Below are positions 1 to 8,195 of a stretch of 64,000 nt of DNA, piece by piece. A program made the position numbers and the translations under genes. Origin of the DNA: a virus. The number at the start of each line of letters is the position of its first letter. The first letter of the stretch is position 1. The notes below the pieces were generated by a model, which had not been told where the DNA came from, ran no database searches, and saw nothing but the letters and a program-made list of their open reading frames with translations. The DNA lies in IMG/VR virus record IMGVR_UViG_3300005663_000045, positions 1 through 64,000 of that record. One strand, given 5' to 3'.

Positions 1-456
1 ATCGGCACGAAGATCCAAGTGCTATGCACACACACCAGTTATGACAAAGGACTCGCCACGTTCATCTACCTTCGCAACAGCGAAGTTTACACCACGGCGG
101 TTCCGATTAAAGCGAAGCACTTTGTCACCCCGGAAAGCACGACTAATTGGTTTGACGTTACCAATTCGGCCACTGGCTATGCCGCTGACAATGCTTCGGC
201 TACTGCGGTTGGACTGAGCACGATGTCCAGTACAACTGGCCGTTACGGCTGGTTTTGGTGCGGGGGCATCTGCCCGACGCAGTACGTGGCCGCCCTCGAC
301 GGAGACTTTGCGACAGATAGTGCAGTCGTTGCTGGCGTGGCGACCCTGAGTAACCTGGGTACCACAACGACGACTTATGGGGCATTGGGTCTTTCGATAG
401 GACTCACAAATGCCAACACCCTTCCCGTGGCGATGACCCTCAAGGCGGACGCCTAA
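1..456 (+). CDS. Virion-like protein, 5' truncated by window edge
   Basis: The frame is open from base 1, so the true start lies to the left; the first start-like codon inside the window is GTG at 19. The visible 151 residues are rich in Thr, Ala, Gly and Ser with alternating hydrophobic residues and no catalytic motif, which is typical of beta-rich phage decoration or structural proteins. It is followed 33 bases later by another small protein of the same composition. No family recognised; a structural role is inferred from composition and neighbours. Confidence 0.6.
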   Translation: MGTKIQVLCTHTSYDKGLATFIYLRNSEVYTTAVPIKAKHFVTPESTTNWFDVTNSATGYAADNASATAVGLSTMSSTTGRYGWFWCGGICPTQYVAALDGDFATDSAVVAGVATLSNLGTTTTTYGALGLSIGLTNANTLPVAMTLKADA

Positions 457-489
457 TTCATGGGGTAACTCCCAGAAAGGAGATAGCTC

Positions 490-777
490 ATGGCTTGGGA
501 CCATACTAACCAGTTCCAGACCCAAGATCGGCATAGCCAGATTGAGTACGGCACGCTGACGCTTGGGGCGACTGGTACGGTAGAGTGCTACACCTACCTT
601 AGTGCCATTCATTCCGCAAAGGCCACACACAAGGCGGCAGAATCCGGCAATGTGTTAGCGGCCTCGACCATCATGTGTGACTGCACGATTACCACTAATG
701 CGGTCACGTTCTCAGATTCCGCTGGGGCAGTCAACGCTAGCGCAACCATCACGTATGAGTTGCGCGGCGTAGCCTAA
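490..777 (+). CDS. Small virion-like protein (95 aa)
   Basis: The ATG follows a good ribosome-binding site (AAAGGAG, 8 bases upstream). The protein is Thr/Ala-rich with beta-strand periodicity, like the preceding gene, and has no recognised domain. The two probably form a small virion or decoration pair. Function is inferred only from position in the structural block. Confidence 0.6.
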   Translation: MAWDHTNQFQTQDRHSQIEYGTLTLGATGTVECYTYLSAIHSAKATHKAAESGNVLAASTIMCDCTITTNAVTFSDSAGAVNASATITYELRGVA

Positions 778-827
778 GCGGTAATAAGTGTCCGTCGTCC
801 CCGGATGGGACGGCGGCGTCCCGGTGG

Positions 828-855
828 GGCTCCCCTGACTTCGGTTGGGGGAGCC
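828..855 (+). terminator. Strong GC hairpin between virion genes and sugar-modification island
   Basis: GGCTCCCC at 828-835 pairs with GGGGAGCC at 848-855 around a short loop containing TTCG. A second hairpin (CGTCGTCCC/GGGACGGCG) lies just upstream. There is no U-tract, so it may be an attenuator or RNA-stabilising stem rather than a classical intrinsic terminator. It marks the left border of the island. Confidence 0.4.
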
Positions 856-884
856 GTTCCGGGGGCAAACTCGAAAGGAATTCG

Positions 885-2792
885 ATGACTTGGACACCGG
901 GACAAAACAAAGTGACGGGACTAATATCTCTACCCCGTCTGTCATTCACGGATAATTGGGGATGCGCAGTACAGGCTTTTTTCCAACTCCAAATACCCCT
1001 AATGCACGGGACCGGGGCTTACTGGTCCCAATCCTTATCACGCATGATGGAGACGGTGGTAGATCAGGGTTTTGAATATGCTATAACCCTAGATTACGAC
1101 ACCGTCTTCTATGCGGGGCATGTTAAAGAACTGATTCGTTTAATGAATGACAACCCTGATGCTGGCGCTATTTGGGCTACTCAGGTACGCCAACATGACG
1201 ATGTTATCCTTTGCGGGGTATACGAAGAAGATGGTAAAACACCCAAGTTGGTTTCGGTAAATGATTTTGACGGGGACATTACCAAGGCCACTGCCGGACA
1301 TTTTGGACTGACCATCTTCCGTTGCGAATCCCTCAAGGCAATACCTAAACCGTGGATGCGAGGGATACCCAATAAGGATGGAGAATGGAATAACGGGAAG
1401 ATTGATCCCGATTGGTCATTCTGGTTAAATGCGAGGGAAGCGGGCCTGGTGGTTTATCAGGCAAATCGCGTAAGAGTCGGTCACATGCAAACGATGGTAT
1501 CGTGGCCGGGCGACGACTTCCGCCCGGTTCATCAATACTTGATGGATTGGCGGGAAAACCAGCATCCTGACGTGGTACACGCCTACCCCGACGCCTCTGA
1601 TGCACGCCCCCTGCTAACAGCCTATAGGACATACAAGCACGGCCGCCCACCAGCACGACTACATGACGAGCCTCCGATAGAACACGTCGTCAACGACGGG
1701 AAAATACGACTCAACCTTGGCTCGGGCGACCATGTCGTGCCTGGGTATATCAACATCGACCGGAAACTAGGAACGGAAGCCTATCCGCTCGATTATCCTG
1801 ACGAGAGCGTGGATGTAATACGTGTGTCGCACCTACTTGAGCATTTTGCCATGCGTGAAGTACCCGCCGTATTAACTGATTGGGTGCGAGCGTTAAAGCC
1901 CGGTGGCGTACTGAAGCTTGCCGTGCCAGACTTCGATTTTATCATCAAGTCGCGCCAAGAGGAGAACGGGCATCCGTGGCCCCTATATCTTTTCGGTGGG
2001 CAGCTTGACGACGATGATTTCCACAAAAGCCCCTGTAGCAAAAAAGATATTGCGAGATTGATGGTATATTGTGGGTTGGATCAGATTTCGCAATGGACAT
2101 CTGAAATTGATGATGCTGCGGCGATGGAGGTGTCTTTGAATTTGCAGGGAGTAAAAACAGCCACAAACATTGACGGCAGCACAGAAATTCGCGAGTGCAT
2201 ATCCGGTTACGAATGGCTACAGGAGAAGGCCAACAACATCTACAGTCAGTTTGGCGAAGATGGTGTCTTGGCTGCTATTTTCGAGAGGATAGGCACAGAG
2301 AACAAGTGGTGCTTCGAGGCTGGGGCCTTCGATGGAATCACACTTAGCAATACACGGGCATTGGGTGAGAAGGGGTGGACAAGGATCCTTGTCGAGTCCG
2401 ATGCCAAAGCCGTTGCAGGACTGGAAAGCAACACGCTTACTAATGATAAAATAAGCCACGAAACACTGGAAAAAGACGGGGAGCACAGCCTGGACGCGAT
2501 ACTTTCTCGTTACGAGGCACCCAAGGACATTGACCTGGTATCATTGGACATCGATGGTGACGAGGATCAGATTTGGGTGGGAGTGACACACTACACTCCA
2601 CGCGTAGTCGTAGTTGAATACGTGACTTCCACTGAGACTTGCACGAAGAGAGTCCTGCAGGCTGGGGCGTTAATGGGGTATACGCCAGTCTTCCTTTCAA
2701 AGTCGAATTTGATTTTTGTCCGCACAGACCTCCTTGGGTTGTTACGGGGTATGGTGCCGAAGGATGAAGATAACGCTGGGAAGGCAAATTAA
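885..2792 (+). CDS. Three-domain glycosyltransferase / methyltransferase / FkbM-like fusion
   Basis: 635 aa, start chosen by GAAAGGAA 7 bases upstream. Residues ~10-260 look like a GT-A glycosyltransferase, with a DYD (DxD) metal/sugar-nucleotide motif at 70-72. Residues ~273-420 form a class I SAM methyltransferase with a glycine-rich SAM loop LNLGSGD at 277-282 and downstream LKPGGVLKL. Residues ~450-620 resemble FkbM-type methyltransferases (SQFGEDG at 454-460, FEAGAFDG, SLDIDGDE near 553-560). It is the first gene of an island with sulfotransferases and an epimerase, so it probably builds and O-methylates a glycan. Substrate unknown; it could decorate virion proteins or host surface sugars. 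Confidence 0.8.
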   Translation: MTWTPGQNKVTGLISLPRLSFTDNWGCAVQAFFQLQIPLMHGTGAYWSQSLSRMMETVVDQGFEYAITLDYDTVFYAGHVKELIRLMNDNPDAGAIWATQVRQHDDVILCGVYEEDGKTPKLVSVNDFDGDITKATAGHFGLTIFRCESLKAIPKPWMRGIPNKDGEWNNGKIDPDWSFWLNAREAGLVVYQANRVRVGHMQTMVSWPGDDFRPVHQYLMDWRENQHPDVVHAYPDASDARPLLTAYRTYKHGRPPARLHDEPPIEHVVNDGKIRLNLGSGDHVVPGYINIDRKLGTEAYPLDYPDESVDVIRVSHLLEHFAMREVPAVLTDWVRALKPGGVLKLAVPDFDFIIKSRQEENGHPWPLYLFGGQLDDDDFHKSPCSKKDIARLMVYCGLDQISQWTSEIDDAAAMEVSLNLQGVKTATNIDGSTEIRECISGYEWLQEKANNIYSQFGEDGVLAAIFERIGTENKWCFEAGAFDGITLSNTRALGEKGWTRILVESDAKAVAGLESNTLTNDKISHETLEKDGEHSLDAILSRYEAPKDIDLVSLDIDGDEDQIWVGVTHYTPRVVVVEYVTSTETCTKRVLQAGALMGYTPVFLSKSNLIFVRTDLLGLLRGMVPKDEDNAGKAN

Positions 2793-2803
2793 GGAGAATT
2801 ACC

Positions 2804-3580
2804 ATCCTAGTCTGGCTCGCTTCTTGGCCCCACTGTGGGAGTTCCTTGCTACGTACATTCTTGCGAGATGTCTTTGGGATAGAGTGCCATTCGACATACC
2901 CGGAAGTGTCTATGGAGTTCATGGACGGCTCAGCCGCTATGGAATTTGGCACAAATTGGGGCGCTGAACTTTATGAGAGAACCATATCGGGGCCTGAATG
3001 GGTTGGACTAAAGACCCATGAGTATTTGCTTGACAGCAATCCGGTCATTTGGATTGTCCGGGACGGCCGGGATGCGTGTGCGGGCTTGGCGCGATACTGG
3101 GACATGAGTGTCCGGGATGTTATGGTTGGCTTGTCGCCCTCGGGGCTTCTTTACGGTACGTGGGCGACATCCTATCATGTGTGGTATCCGCCGGGGCGCG
3201 CCAACCGCATTATGGTACGATTTGATGATATTCTGGAGCGGCCGGAAATGGTCATAGAGCAAGTGGCCAATCTGTTATCCATCAAGCCTATTGGCAAATT
3301 CGTAAACCGCTTCAAAGAAGGTCACAAAAATAATCCGGGGCTATTCTCCGGGAGAGGCAAAGATCATAGCAATTTTGAGCACAATGACTGGGAATTGTTC
3401 TGGCGTATCAACGGATCCGTAATGAAGGAACTCGGTTATGTTGACGAAATACCCCAGTTGACACCGCTTCCGACCGATCAGCAGGAACCACGGGGCGTTC
3501 TTATAGTGAAGTCAAAGGCTATTAGCAGGCCCAAGTTTTTATCTTACCCCGTAAAGGACATCCTAGAGGCGGATACATGA
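2804..3580 (+). CDS. Sulfotransferase-family protein with non-canonical start
   Basis: The conserved N-terminal PAPS-binding strand/loop (LVWLASWPHCGSSLLR) is encoded upstream of the first ATG/GTG/TTG in frame (TTG at 2846). The frame is open back to 2774, and the only initiator-like codons correctly spaced after AAGGAG (2791-2796) are ATC at 2804 or ATT at 2798, so ATC 2804 is chosen. The 3'-phosphate motif is present (VIWIVRDGRDA). The fold matches cytosolic PAPS-dependent sulfotransferases. It overlaps the next sulfotransferase by ATGA. A single-base error in the start codon is an alternative to a real ATC start. Confidence 0.75.
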   Translation: MLVWLASWPHCGSSLLRTFLRDVFGIECHSTYPEVSMEFMDGSAAMEFGTNWGAELYERTISGPEWVGLKTHEYLLDSNPVIWIVRDGRDACAGLARYWDMSVRDVMVGLSPSGLLYGTWATSYHVWYPPGRANRIMVRFDDILERPEMVIEQVANLLSIKPIGKFVNRFKEGHKNNPGLFSGRGKDHSNFEHNDWELFWRINGSVMKELGYVDEIPQLTPLPTDQQEPRGVLIVKSKAISRPKFLSYPVKDILEADT

Positions 3581-4314
3581 TTGCGCATTTAGCGTCTTGG
3601 CCCCGTAGTGGGAATTCCATGTTGCGCTTACTGATCTGGCAGGTGTTTGAAAAGCAAACCTTTCCAGCCGTTGACGAACGGGCTCTGATTTCGGTTCTTG
3701 GTACTGACACAGGTTTGCGTCTTTCGGGGAAAGACGACCCGGATTTTGCCAAGACCCACAAGCCGCCTTCAGACGACAAACCTGCCATCTTTATTGTCCG
3801 AGATGGGCGTGACGCGATAGTGTCCTTTTACCATTACATCCATACGGTAACGCACCATCCGGCCAGTATGCGGCAGGTTATTTGCGACCCAGCGCCGACT
3901 GGTACACCTTCTCCTGGTAATTGGTCGGACTTCTTCCACGCATGGCAGCCGCTCACTCGGGATGACCGGATATTAGTGAAGTACGAAGAAATGCTGGAAG
4001 AACCCGATACTGTCATCGACAGGGTCGCCATCGCGTTTAACCTGAAACCGCAACGTCGATTCGTCAATAATTTCCCAGCCCTCCAGTCGCGCATTACTCA
4101 TGGGGTGTTCCGTACTGGTAAAAACGGAGGATGGCAAGGCCGATTAGTGGGGACTGATTTGAAACTCTTTTGGGAAGTTCACGGGGACGTGATGGAACAG
4201 TTGGGTTACGGAAGGAAAGATGATGGGCGAACCACCGGAAAGCATCCAAGAAGCGACGAAACAGGAACTCATGCGGCAAGGGGTACTCTCGACGGGAGAA
4301 GACTACCCAGTTAA
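3577..4314 (+). CDS. Sulfotransferase-family protein
   Basis: 245 aa. The 5' PAPS-binding motif is at the very N-terminus (LASWPRSGNSMLR) and the 3'-phosphate-binding motif (IFIVRDGRDAIVSFYHY) lies near residues 70-87. It starts in an ATGA overlap with the preceding paralogue, so the two are translationally coupled, and the 3' end is overlapped by the MazG-like gene. It would transfer sulfate from PAPS to a hydroxyl, most plausibly on the glycan made by this island. The two sulfotransferases are clearly related but far from identical, so they may act at different positions. Confidence 0.82.
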   Translation: MIAHLASWPRSGNSMLRLLIWQVFEKQTFPAVDERALISVLGTDTGLRLSGKDDPDFAKTHKPPSDDKPAIFIVRDGRDAIVSFYHYIHTVTHHPASMRQVICDPAPTGTPSPGNWSDFFHAWQPLTRDDRILVKYEEMLEEPDTVIDRVAIAFNLKPQRRFVNNFPALQSRITHGVFRTGKNGGWQGRLVGTDLKLFWEVHGDVMEQLGYGRKDDGRTTGKHPRSDETGTHAARGTLDGRRLPS

Positions 4315-4660
4315 ATCCCAGCCGTATGACCGCGAATTTATCGCCGGGTTCAATCGTGTTGCCGAGCGGATTTATGAATGGTCTGCCCGCAGGGGCTTCT
4401 GGCCGGACGGGGACAGGAACGACGGTGAAGCACTTGCGCTCATCCATTCTGAGGTAAGTGAGGCCCTGGAATGTCTTCGTTGGGGTAATCCGCCAGACAA
4501 AAACCTAGGAGACTTCTCTGGGGCGGAAGTGCAGATTGCAGATGCAGTCATGCGCATTATGGATCTTGCGCACGGGCGTGGTTGGCGAGTAGCGGAAGTG
4601 ATTTTTGAGAAGCTCAGATTTAATGAGTCCCGGGAATACCGGAACGGCAAACAGTTCTGA
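4220..4660 (+). CDS. MazG-like / all-alpha NTP pyrophosphohydrolase
   Basis: 146 aa. The C-terminal 80 residues carry the all-alpha NTP-PPase signature: an acidic helix with ExxE (HSEVSEALE), then EVQIADAVMRIMD, then a basic patch. These enzymes hydrolyse nucleoside triphosphates to monophosphate and PPi. ATGATG lies after GGAAGGAAAG; either ATG fits. It overlaps the sulfotransferase by 95 bases and touches the FkbM gene (TGATG), showing tight coupling. It may clean nucleotide pools or alter alarmones during infection; the link to the sugar island is positional. Confidence 0.72.
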   Translation: MMGEPPESIQEATKQELMRQGVLSTGEDYPVKSQPYDREFIAGFNRVAERIYEWSARRGFWPDGDRNDGEALALIHSEVSEALECLRWGNPPDKNLGDFSGAEVQIADAVMRIMDLAHGRGWRVAEVIFEKLRFNESREYRNGKQF

Positions 4661-5487
4661 TGGAGCAGTTCTACAAGAAGGTCTTGGCGATATTCCCCGG
4701 GCTGACCCTGAATATCGTGGATGTTGGCGCACGGATCAACCCAGGGGCGGAAGCTAACTACGAACCATTATTGCGGGCATTTCCAGGGTCAAAGGCACTC
4801 TGTTTTGACGACGGGGATTGTGCGAGTGACGAATCCCACATATACAAACAGGTGATACTAGGGGTACGACGAGAAAGTCGGGATTTCTACCAGACCAAAC
4901 ATCTAATGTCGTCCTCTTTGTATGAACCTGCCGTCACCCTGCCCAATGGAACTGTATGCAGCGGCCCGGACCGAACATTTATCAAGATTCTCGTAGAAAC
5001 TGTGCCCCTTGACGAATTGTTGGATACGTCAGGCATCGACTTACTGAAGCTCGATGTTCAAGGCGGAGAACTAGACGTACTGAAGGGCGCAACAAAGACT
5101 CTTGCCCGAACAGGCTTGGTCGTATCGGAAGCGGAACTCGTGCCCCTGTATAAGAACCAACCCCTTTTCGGGGACCTTTGCGCATATCTCGCTGACTACG
5201 GCTTTTCTTTCCATCGCCTTATCGGGATGGGCGGTTTCGACCCAGCTACTCGGGAGCAATTGGCCGGCGATGGATCATTGAAACCTCACCTCTGGGCGGA
5301 CGTATTCTTTATGCGTACTATGCAATGGATGGCGCAGTCACCACGCCTGAGACCATTAAAACTAGCTCTTGTTGCGACCTGTTATAGCATTGCAGATTTC
5401 GCCGCCGCCATGTTTCGTTGTTACGACGAAGAACACCACTTGGACTTACTCCCCGCCTACCGCGCTGCTCTGGCGCGATCTACCTAA
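4660..5487 (+). CDS. FkbM-family methyltransferase
   Basis: 275 aa. The SAM-binding start is NIVDVGARINPGAE at ~18-31; the FkbM-type segment VPLDELLDTSGIDLLKLDVQ with DVQGGE follows near 125-145. FkbM enzymes O-methylate sugars or polyketides. Its start overlaps the MazG-like stop by one base. With the FkbM-like domain of the fusion gene upstream, the island encodes two such enzymes. Likely substrate is a glycan, by inference. Confidence 0.78.
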   Translation: MEQFYKKVLAIFPGLTLNIVDVGARINPGAEANYEPLLRAFPGSKALCFDDGDCASDESHIYKQVILGVRRESRDFYQTKHLMSSSLYEPAVTLPNGTVCSGPDRTFIKILVETVPLDELLDTSGIDLLKLDVQGGELDVLKGATKTLARTGLVVSEAELVPLYKNQPLFGDLCAYLADYGFSFHRLIGMGGFDPATREQLAGDGSLKPHLWADVFFMRTMQWMAQSPRLRPLKLALVATCYSIADFAAAMFRCYDEEHHLDLLPAYRAALARST

Positions 5488-5502
5488 TCACAAGGGGTTT
5501 CC

Positions 5503-6399
5503 ATGACCGACCTCACCAGAACAGCGGGAGCGATGTGCGACCGCATCGAGACAATGACCGGCAATGCGACTGCCAATGTTGCCTTGGCACACTTGAACCG
5601 TGGATACGTCCGCTTGCTTGGGGGGATTGACCCGCGCGATCCGCTTGGCGATGCACATGTATGGTCGTTCCTCCGCCCGAAGGACACGATGACATGGTGG
5701 ACAACGACCACAACGGGCGTGGGAACCATCACTACCAATACGACGCTCACCGTTGCGGCGGCTACCTTCTATCCGTCTATGGTCGGTGCGACGATTACTT
5801 CCGTTACGCTTGAGACTGCTTACACGATTTCCGCCTACACCAGTTCCAAGGTTGTCACGCTTTCGGCGGATGCTTCTGCCGATAACGGGGACACCTTCAC
5901 TATCGCGGCCACTGGTACGTATCAACTACCGGACGACTTCGGCGGGATGGTGGATGATTTTGTTTTCGATTACTCGTCCGCGGGACCTCTACATGACTTA
6001 GAAGAAGTTTCGCTGGCCCGCATTGACGAGTTGCAGCGAAACGACAGCGGCACTGGGGAGTCACAGTATTGGGCGATCATGCCCCGCTCCCTTGTCCTCA
6101 CTGCTAGTCAGAAATACGACGTGATTGTTTATCCCACACCCTCTACCACGTGGACGATCCGGTATCGTTACCAGGTACTTGCAACTGTGCTGACTGATGC
6201 GACCACGGTGTATTTGCCTGGGTCCCCCTTATTCAGTCAGGCCGCCGAATGCGCGGGATTGGCCGAAGCAGAACTAATGACAGGGCATGTTCACGGGGTT
6301 TGGGAGGGCCGATTTGCTGAGGCGATGGAGGCGGCTATCGACGAGGACAGGAGTCTCTTCAACGATTGGGACGCCCCCGTGAATACGAGCGATGTCTGA
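5503..6399 (+). CDS. Putative virion adaptor / head-tail connector protein
   Basis: 298 aa. The N-terminal helix (MTDLTRTAGAMCDRIE) is followed by a Thr-rich beta insertion (~65-145) and a C-terminal helical part with LPDDFGGMVDDF and a late acidic helix. That pattern, an alpha-helical adaptor interrupted by a beta domain with an LPDDF-type motif, resembles phage adaptor/tail-completion proteins. It sits between an FkbM enzyme and an epimerase, so virion and sugar genes are interleaved. Assignment is by architecture only. Confidence 0.5.
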   Translation: MTDLTRTAGAMCDRIETMTGNATANVALAHLNRGYVRLLGGIDPRDPLGDAHVWSFLRPKDTMTWWTTTTTGVGTITTNTTLTVAAATFYPSMVGATITSVTLETAYTISAYTSSKVVTLSADASADNGDTFTIAATGTYQLPDDFGGMVDDFVFDYSSAGPLHDLEEVSLARIDELQRNDSGTGESQYWAIMPRSLVLTASQKYDVIVYPTPSTTWTIRYRYQVLATVLTDATTVYLPGSPLFSQAAECAGLAEAELMTGHVHGVWEGRFAEAMEAAIDEDRSLFNDWDAPVNTSDV

Positions 6400-7193
6400 T
6401 GAAACTAGAAGACGTGCGAATTGTACTGGCGGGCGACGAGAAGTTTCTTGGTCGTCATATTCGAGACCGGCTGCTGGCAATTGGTGCCGCGCCGGTTTTT
6501 TTGTTAGGTGATTACAACCTGACACACGCCCCTGATGTCTTTCGGATGTACGATGAACTCGCCCCGAAGATAGTGGTTCACGTCATTCCGGGGGACAGCA
6601 CAGCCCGGGCGGCTCATTCCGCCATGACTACGAGTCTGAACCTGATAGAACATACGAGAGGGCAAAAGCTACACAAGTACGTCCAGGTTGCGCCTGTGGG
6701 GGTGTATACGAACGCATTGATAGCAATGCTTCATGCGTACCGCCGGGATTACAACTTAAACGGCATCTCGCTCATGTGGTCGGGGGTATACGGGCCGGGC
6801 GGTAACGGAATAATTGCCGGATTGGTCCGGGCTTTCTGCGAGGCCAATAAGAGGAACCAAAAGGAGGTCCTTCTTTGGGGGCCGAAGGCTGCGGCCAACG
6901 ATTTTGTATATGCCAAAGACCTTGCTCGGGGCGTGGTGCAGGCACTTCACGATTACGACAATGCCGAACCCCTGATATTTCGGTCTGGGCAGGAAGTGAC
7001 AATCCGTGACCTTGCCAAGCAGATCAAGGAACTAACTGAGTTCACGGGGGATATCAAGTGGAACGGCCCTCACCCTCACTACCCGGAAGGTGTTTACACC
7101 AAAGCTGCGGAGGAAGTCTTGGACTTTCAAGTACACACTCCATTGGAAGAAGGCTTGCGAAAGACAATCCAGTGGTTCAGGAGAGAAACCTAA
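6399..7193 (+). CDS. NAD-dependent epimerase/dehydratase family protein
   Basis: 264 aa. The ATG overlaps the previous stop by one base (TGATG); an earlier in-frame ATG at 6366 is less likely. The N-terminus has a Rossmann strand and loop (VRIVLAGDEKFLGRHI), and the GVYGPGGNG signature is typical of nucleotide-sugar epimerases (~130). The usual YxxxK catalytic pair is not clear: the corresponding region reads HAYRRDY. It may be a divergent or non-catalytic member. It would supply or remodel an activated sugar for the glycosyltransferase upstream. Confidence 0.75.
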   Translation: MKLEDVRIVLAGDEKFLGRHIRDRLLAIGAAPVFLLGDYNLTHAPDVFRMYDELAPKIVVHVIPGDSTARAAHSAMTTSLNLIEHTRGQKLHKYVQVAPVGVYTNALIAMLHAYRRDYNLNGISLMWSGVYGPGGNGIIAGLVRAFCEANKRNQKEVLLWGPKAAANDFVYAKDLARGVVQALHDYDNAEPLIFRSGQEVTIRDLAKQIKELTEFTGDIKWNGPHPHYPEGVYTKAAEEVLDFQVHTPLEEGLRKTIQWFRRET

Positions 7194-7196
7194 CCC

Positions 7197-8186
7197 ATGG
7201 CGCTTAATCTTCAACCAGAGAGGAATACCCAGTACGAGACCCCTCGCGGGATCGTGTACGTGCGGTTCTTCACCGTAGCCAAGGGTGGGTATGCGGCCAA
7301 CAAGCCCGCCAAGGGGAGTTTACTACCTGGCGAAACGGGCCTTTTGGGCGCGCGGGCGAAGACGATCAAGCGGTGGCAGCCGAAGGGGAAGGACATTGGT
7401 GCGCTCGACGGGGTTGAGGTCCACTATGAGGAATTGTCAGCGTACGCAGCAGCCTCCGCTGCCCTAGCTGCTGTTGAGTTGCTGAATAGTCGCAGGACGT
7501 GGGAGGAAGGCAATAAGGTATATGCGGAGAGATTGTTCGTCTCGGATGATAAGGATTCTGAGATTTCCAGGGGTGATACGTACCCGGACGATTCAGGCTT
7601 GGGTGCTGCATATCGAAGGGTTGCCCTTACCCCTCGCCTGACAGAAGAGGACATGCCGGGACGGTACTTCCACCAAGTCATCTATGTAAACTTTATCGCC
7701 CACGCTTCCGGGAACCTCGAAATCATCGGCAGCGGGAGGACGTGGGAAGAAGGCAACAAACTCTACGCGGAACGGTTGTTCGTGAGTACGGATGGGAGTT
7801 CCGGGATTTCCAGGGGGGCTACCTTACCTGCTGACTCCGGTTTGGATGCGGATTATCGGAGGGTGGCTTTAACACCAGGTTCGATAGTCGAGACTTTTCC
7901 CGGGCGGTATTTGCACAGGGTTACATATGTGAACTACATCGCTCACGCTTCTGGTTCCGGGGAGATCCTTGGCAGCAGGAGAACGTGGAGCGAGGGGCGC
8001 AGGACGCTTGCCGAGAGGCTTTTTATAACAACGGACGGAAATTCTGGTGTTACAGAGAATGATTTGTACCCAGCGGATGCTGCCCCAAATGGGAAGTACG
8101 CGTTGGCACCCGAGAACACGGTAGAGGTCTTTCCGGGGCGGTATCTCAGCAGGGTCCTCTACGTGGGACAGCGATCATACACCTAA
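7197..8186 (+). CDS. Virion-like protein with three tandem 81-residue repeats
   Basis: 329 aa. After a ~99-residue N-terminal part, the protein consists of three copies of an 81-residue unit starting at residues 100, 181 and 262 (RTWEEGNKxYAERLF ... PGRYxHxVxYVN). The third copy is more diverged and slightly shorter. The repeated Tyr/Trp/Arg-rich beta pattern suggests a fibre or surface-binding structure. RBS is weak (AGAAACCTAACCC). No family recognised; structural role inferred. Confidence 0.65.
   Translation: MALNLQPERNTQYETPRGIVYVRFFTVAKGGYAANKPAKGSLLPGETGLLGARAKTIKRWQPKGKDIGALDGVEVHYEELSAYAAASAALAAVELLNSRRTWEEGNKVYAERLFVSDDKDSEISRGDTYPDDSGLGAAYRRVALTPRLTEEDMPGRYFHQVIYVNFIAHASGNLEIIGSGRTWEEGNKLYAERLFVSTDGSSGISRGATLPADSGLDADYRRVALTPGSIVETFPGRYLHRVTYVNYIAHASGSGEILGSRRTWSEGRRTLAERLFITTDGNSGVTENDLYPADAAPNGKYALAPENTVEVFPGRYLSRVLYVGQRSYT
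7494..8183 (+). repeat. Three in-frame 243-bp repeats
   Basis: Units begin at 7494, 7737 and 7980, encoding the 81-residue protein repeats. Units 1 and 2 share RTWEEGNK(V/L)YAERLFVS almost exactly; unit 3 reads RTWSEGRRTLAERLF. The exact 243-bp period implies in-frame duplication and then divergence. Confidence 0.85.
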
Positions 8187-8195
8187 GAGATTGAC

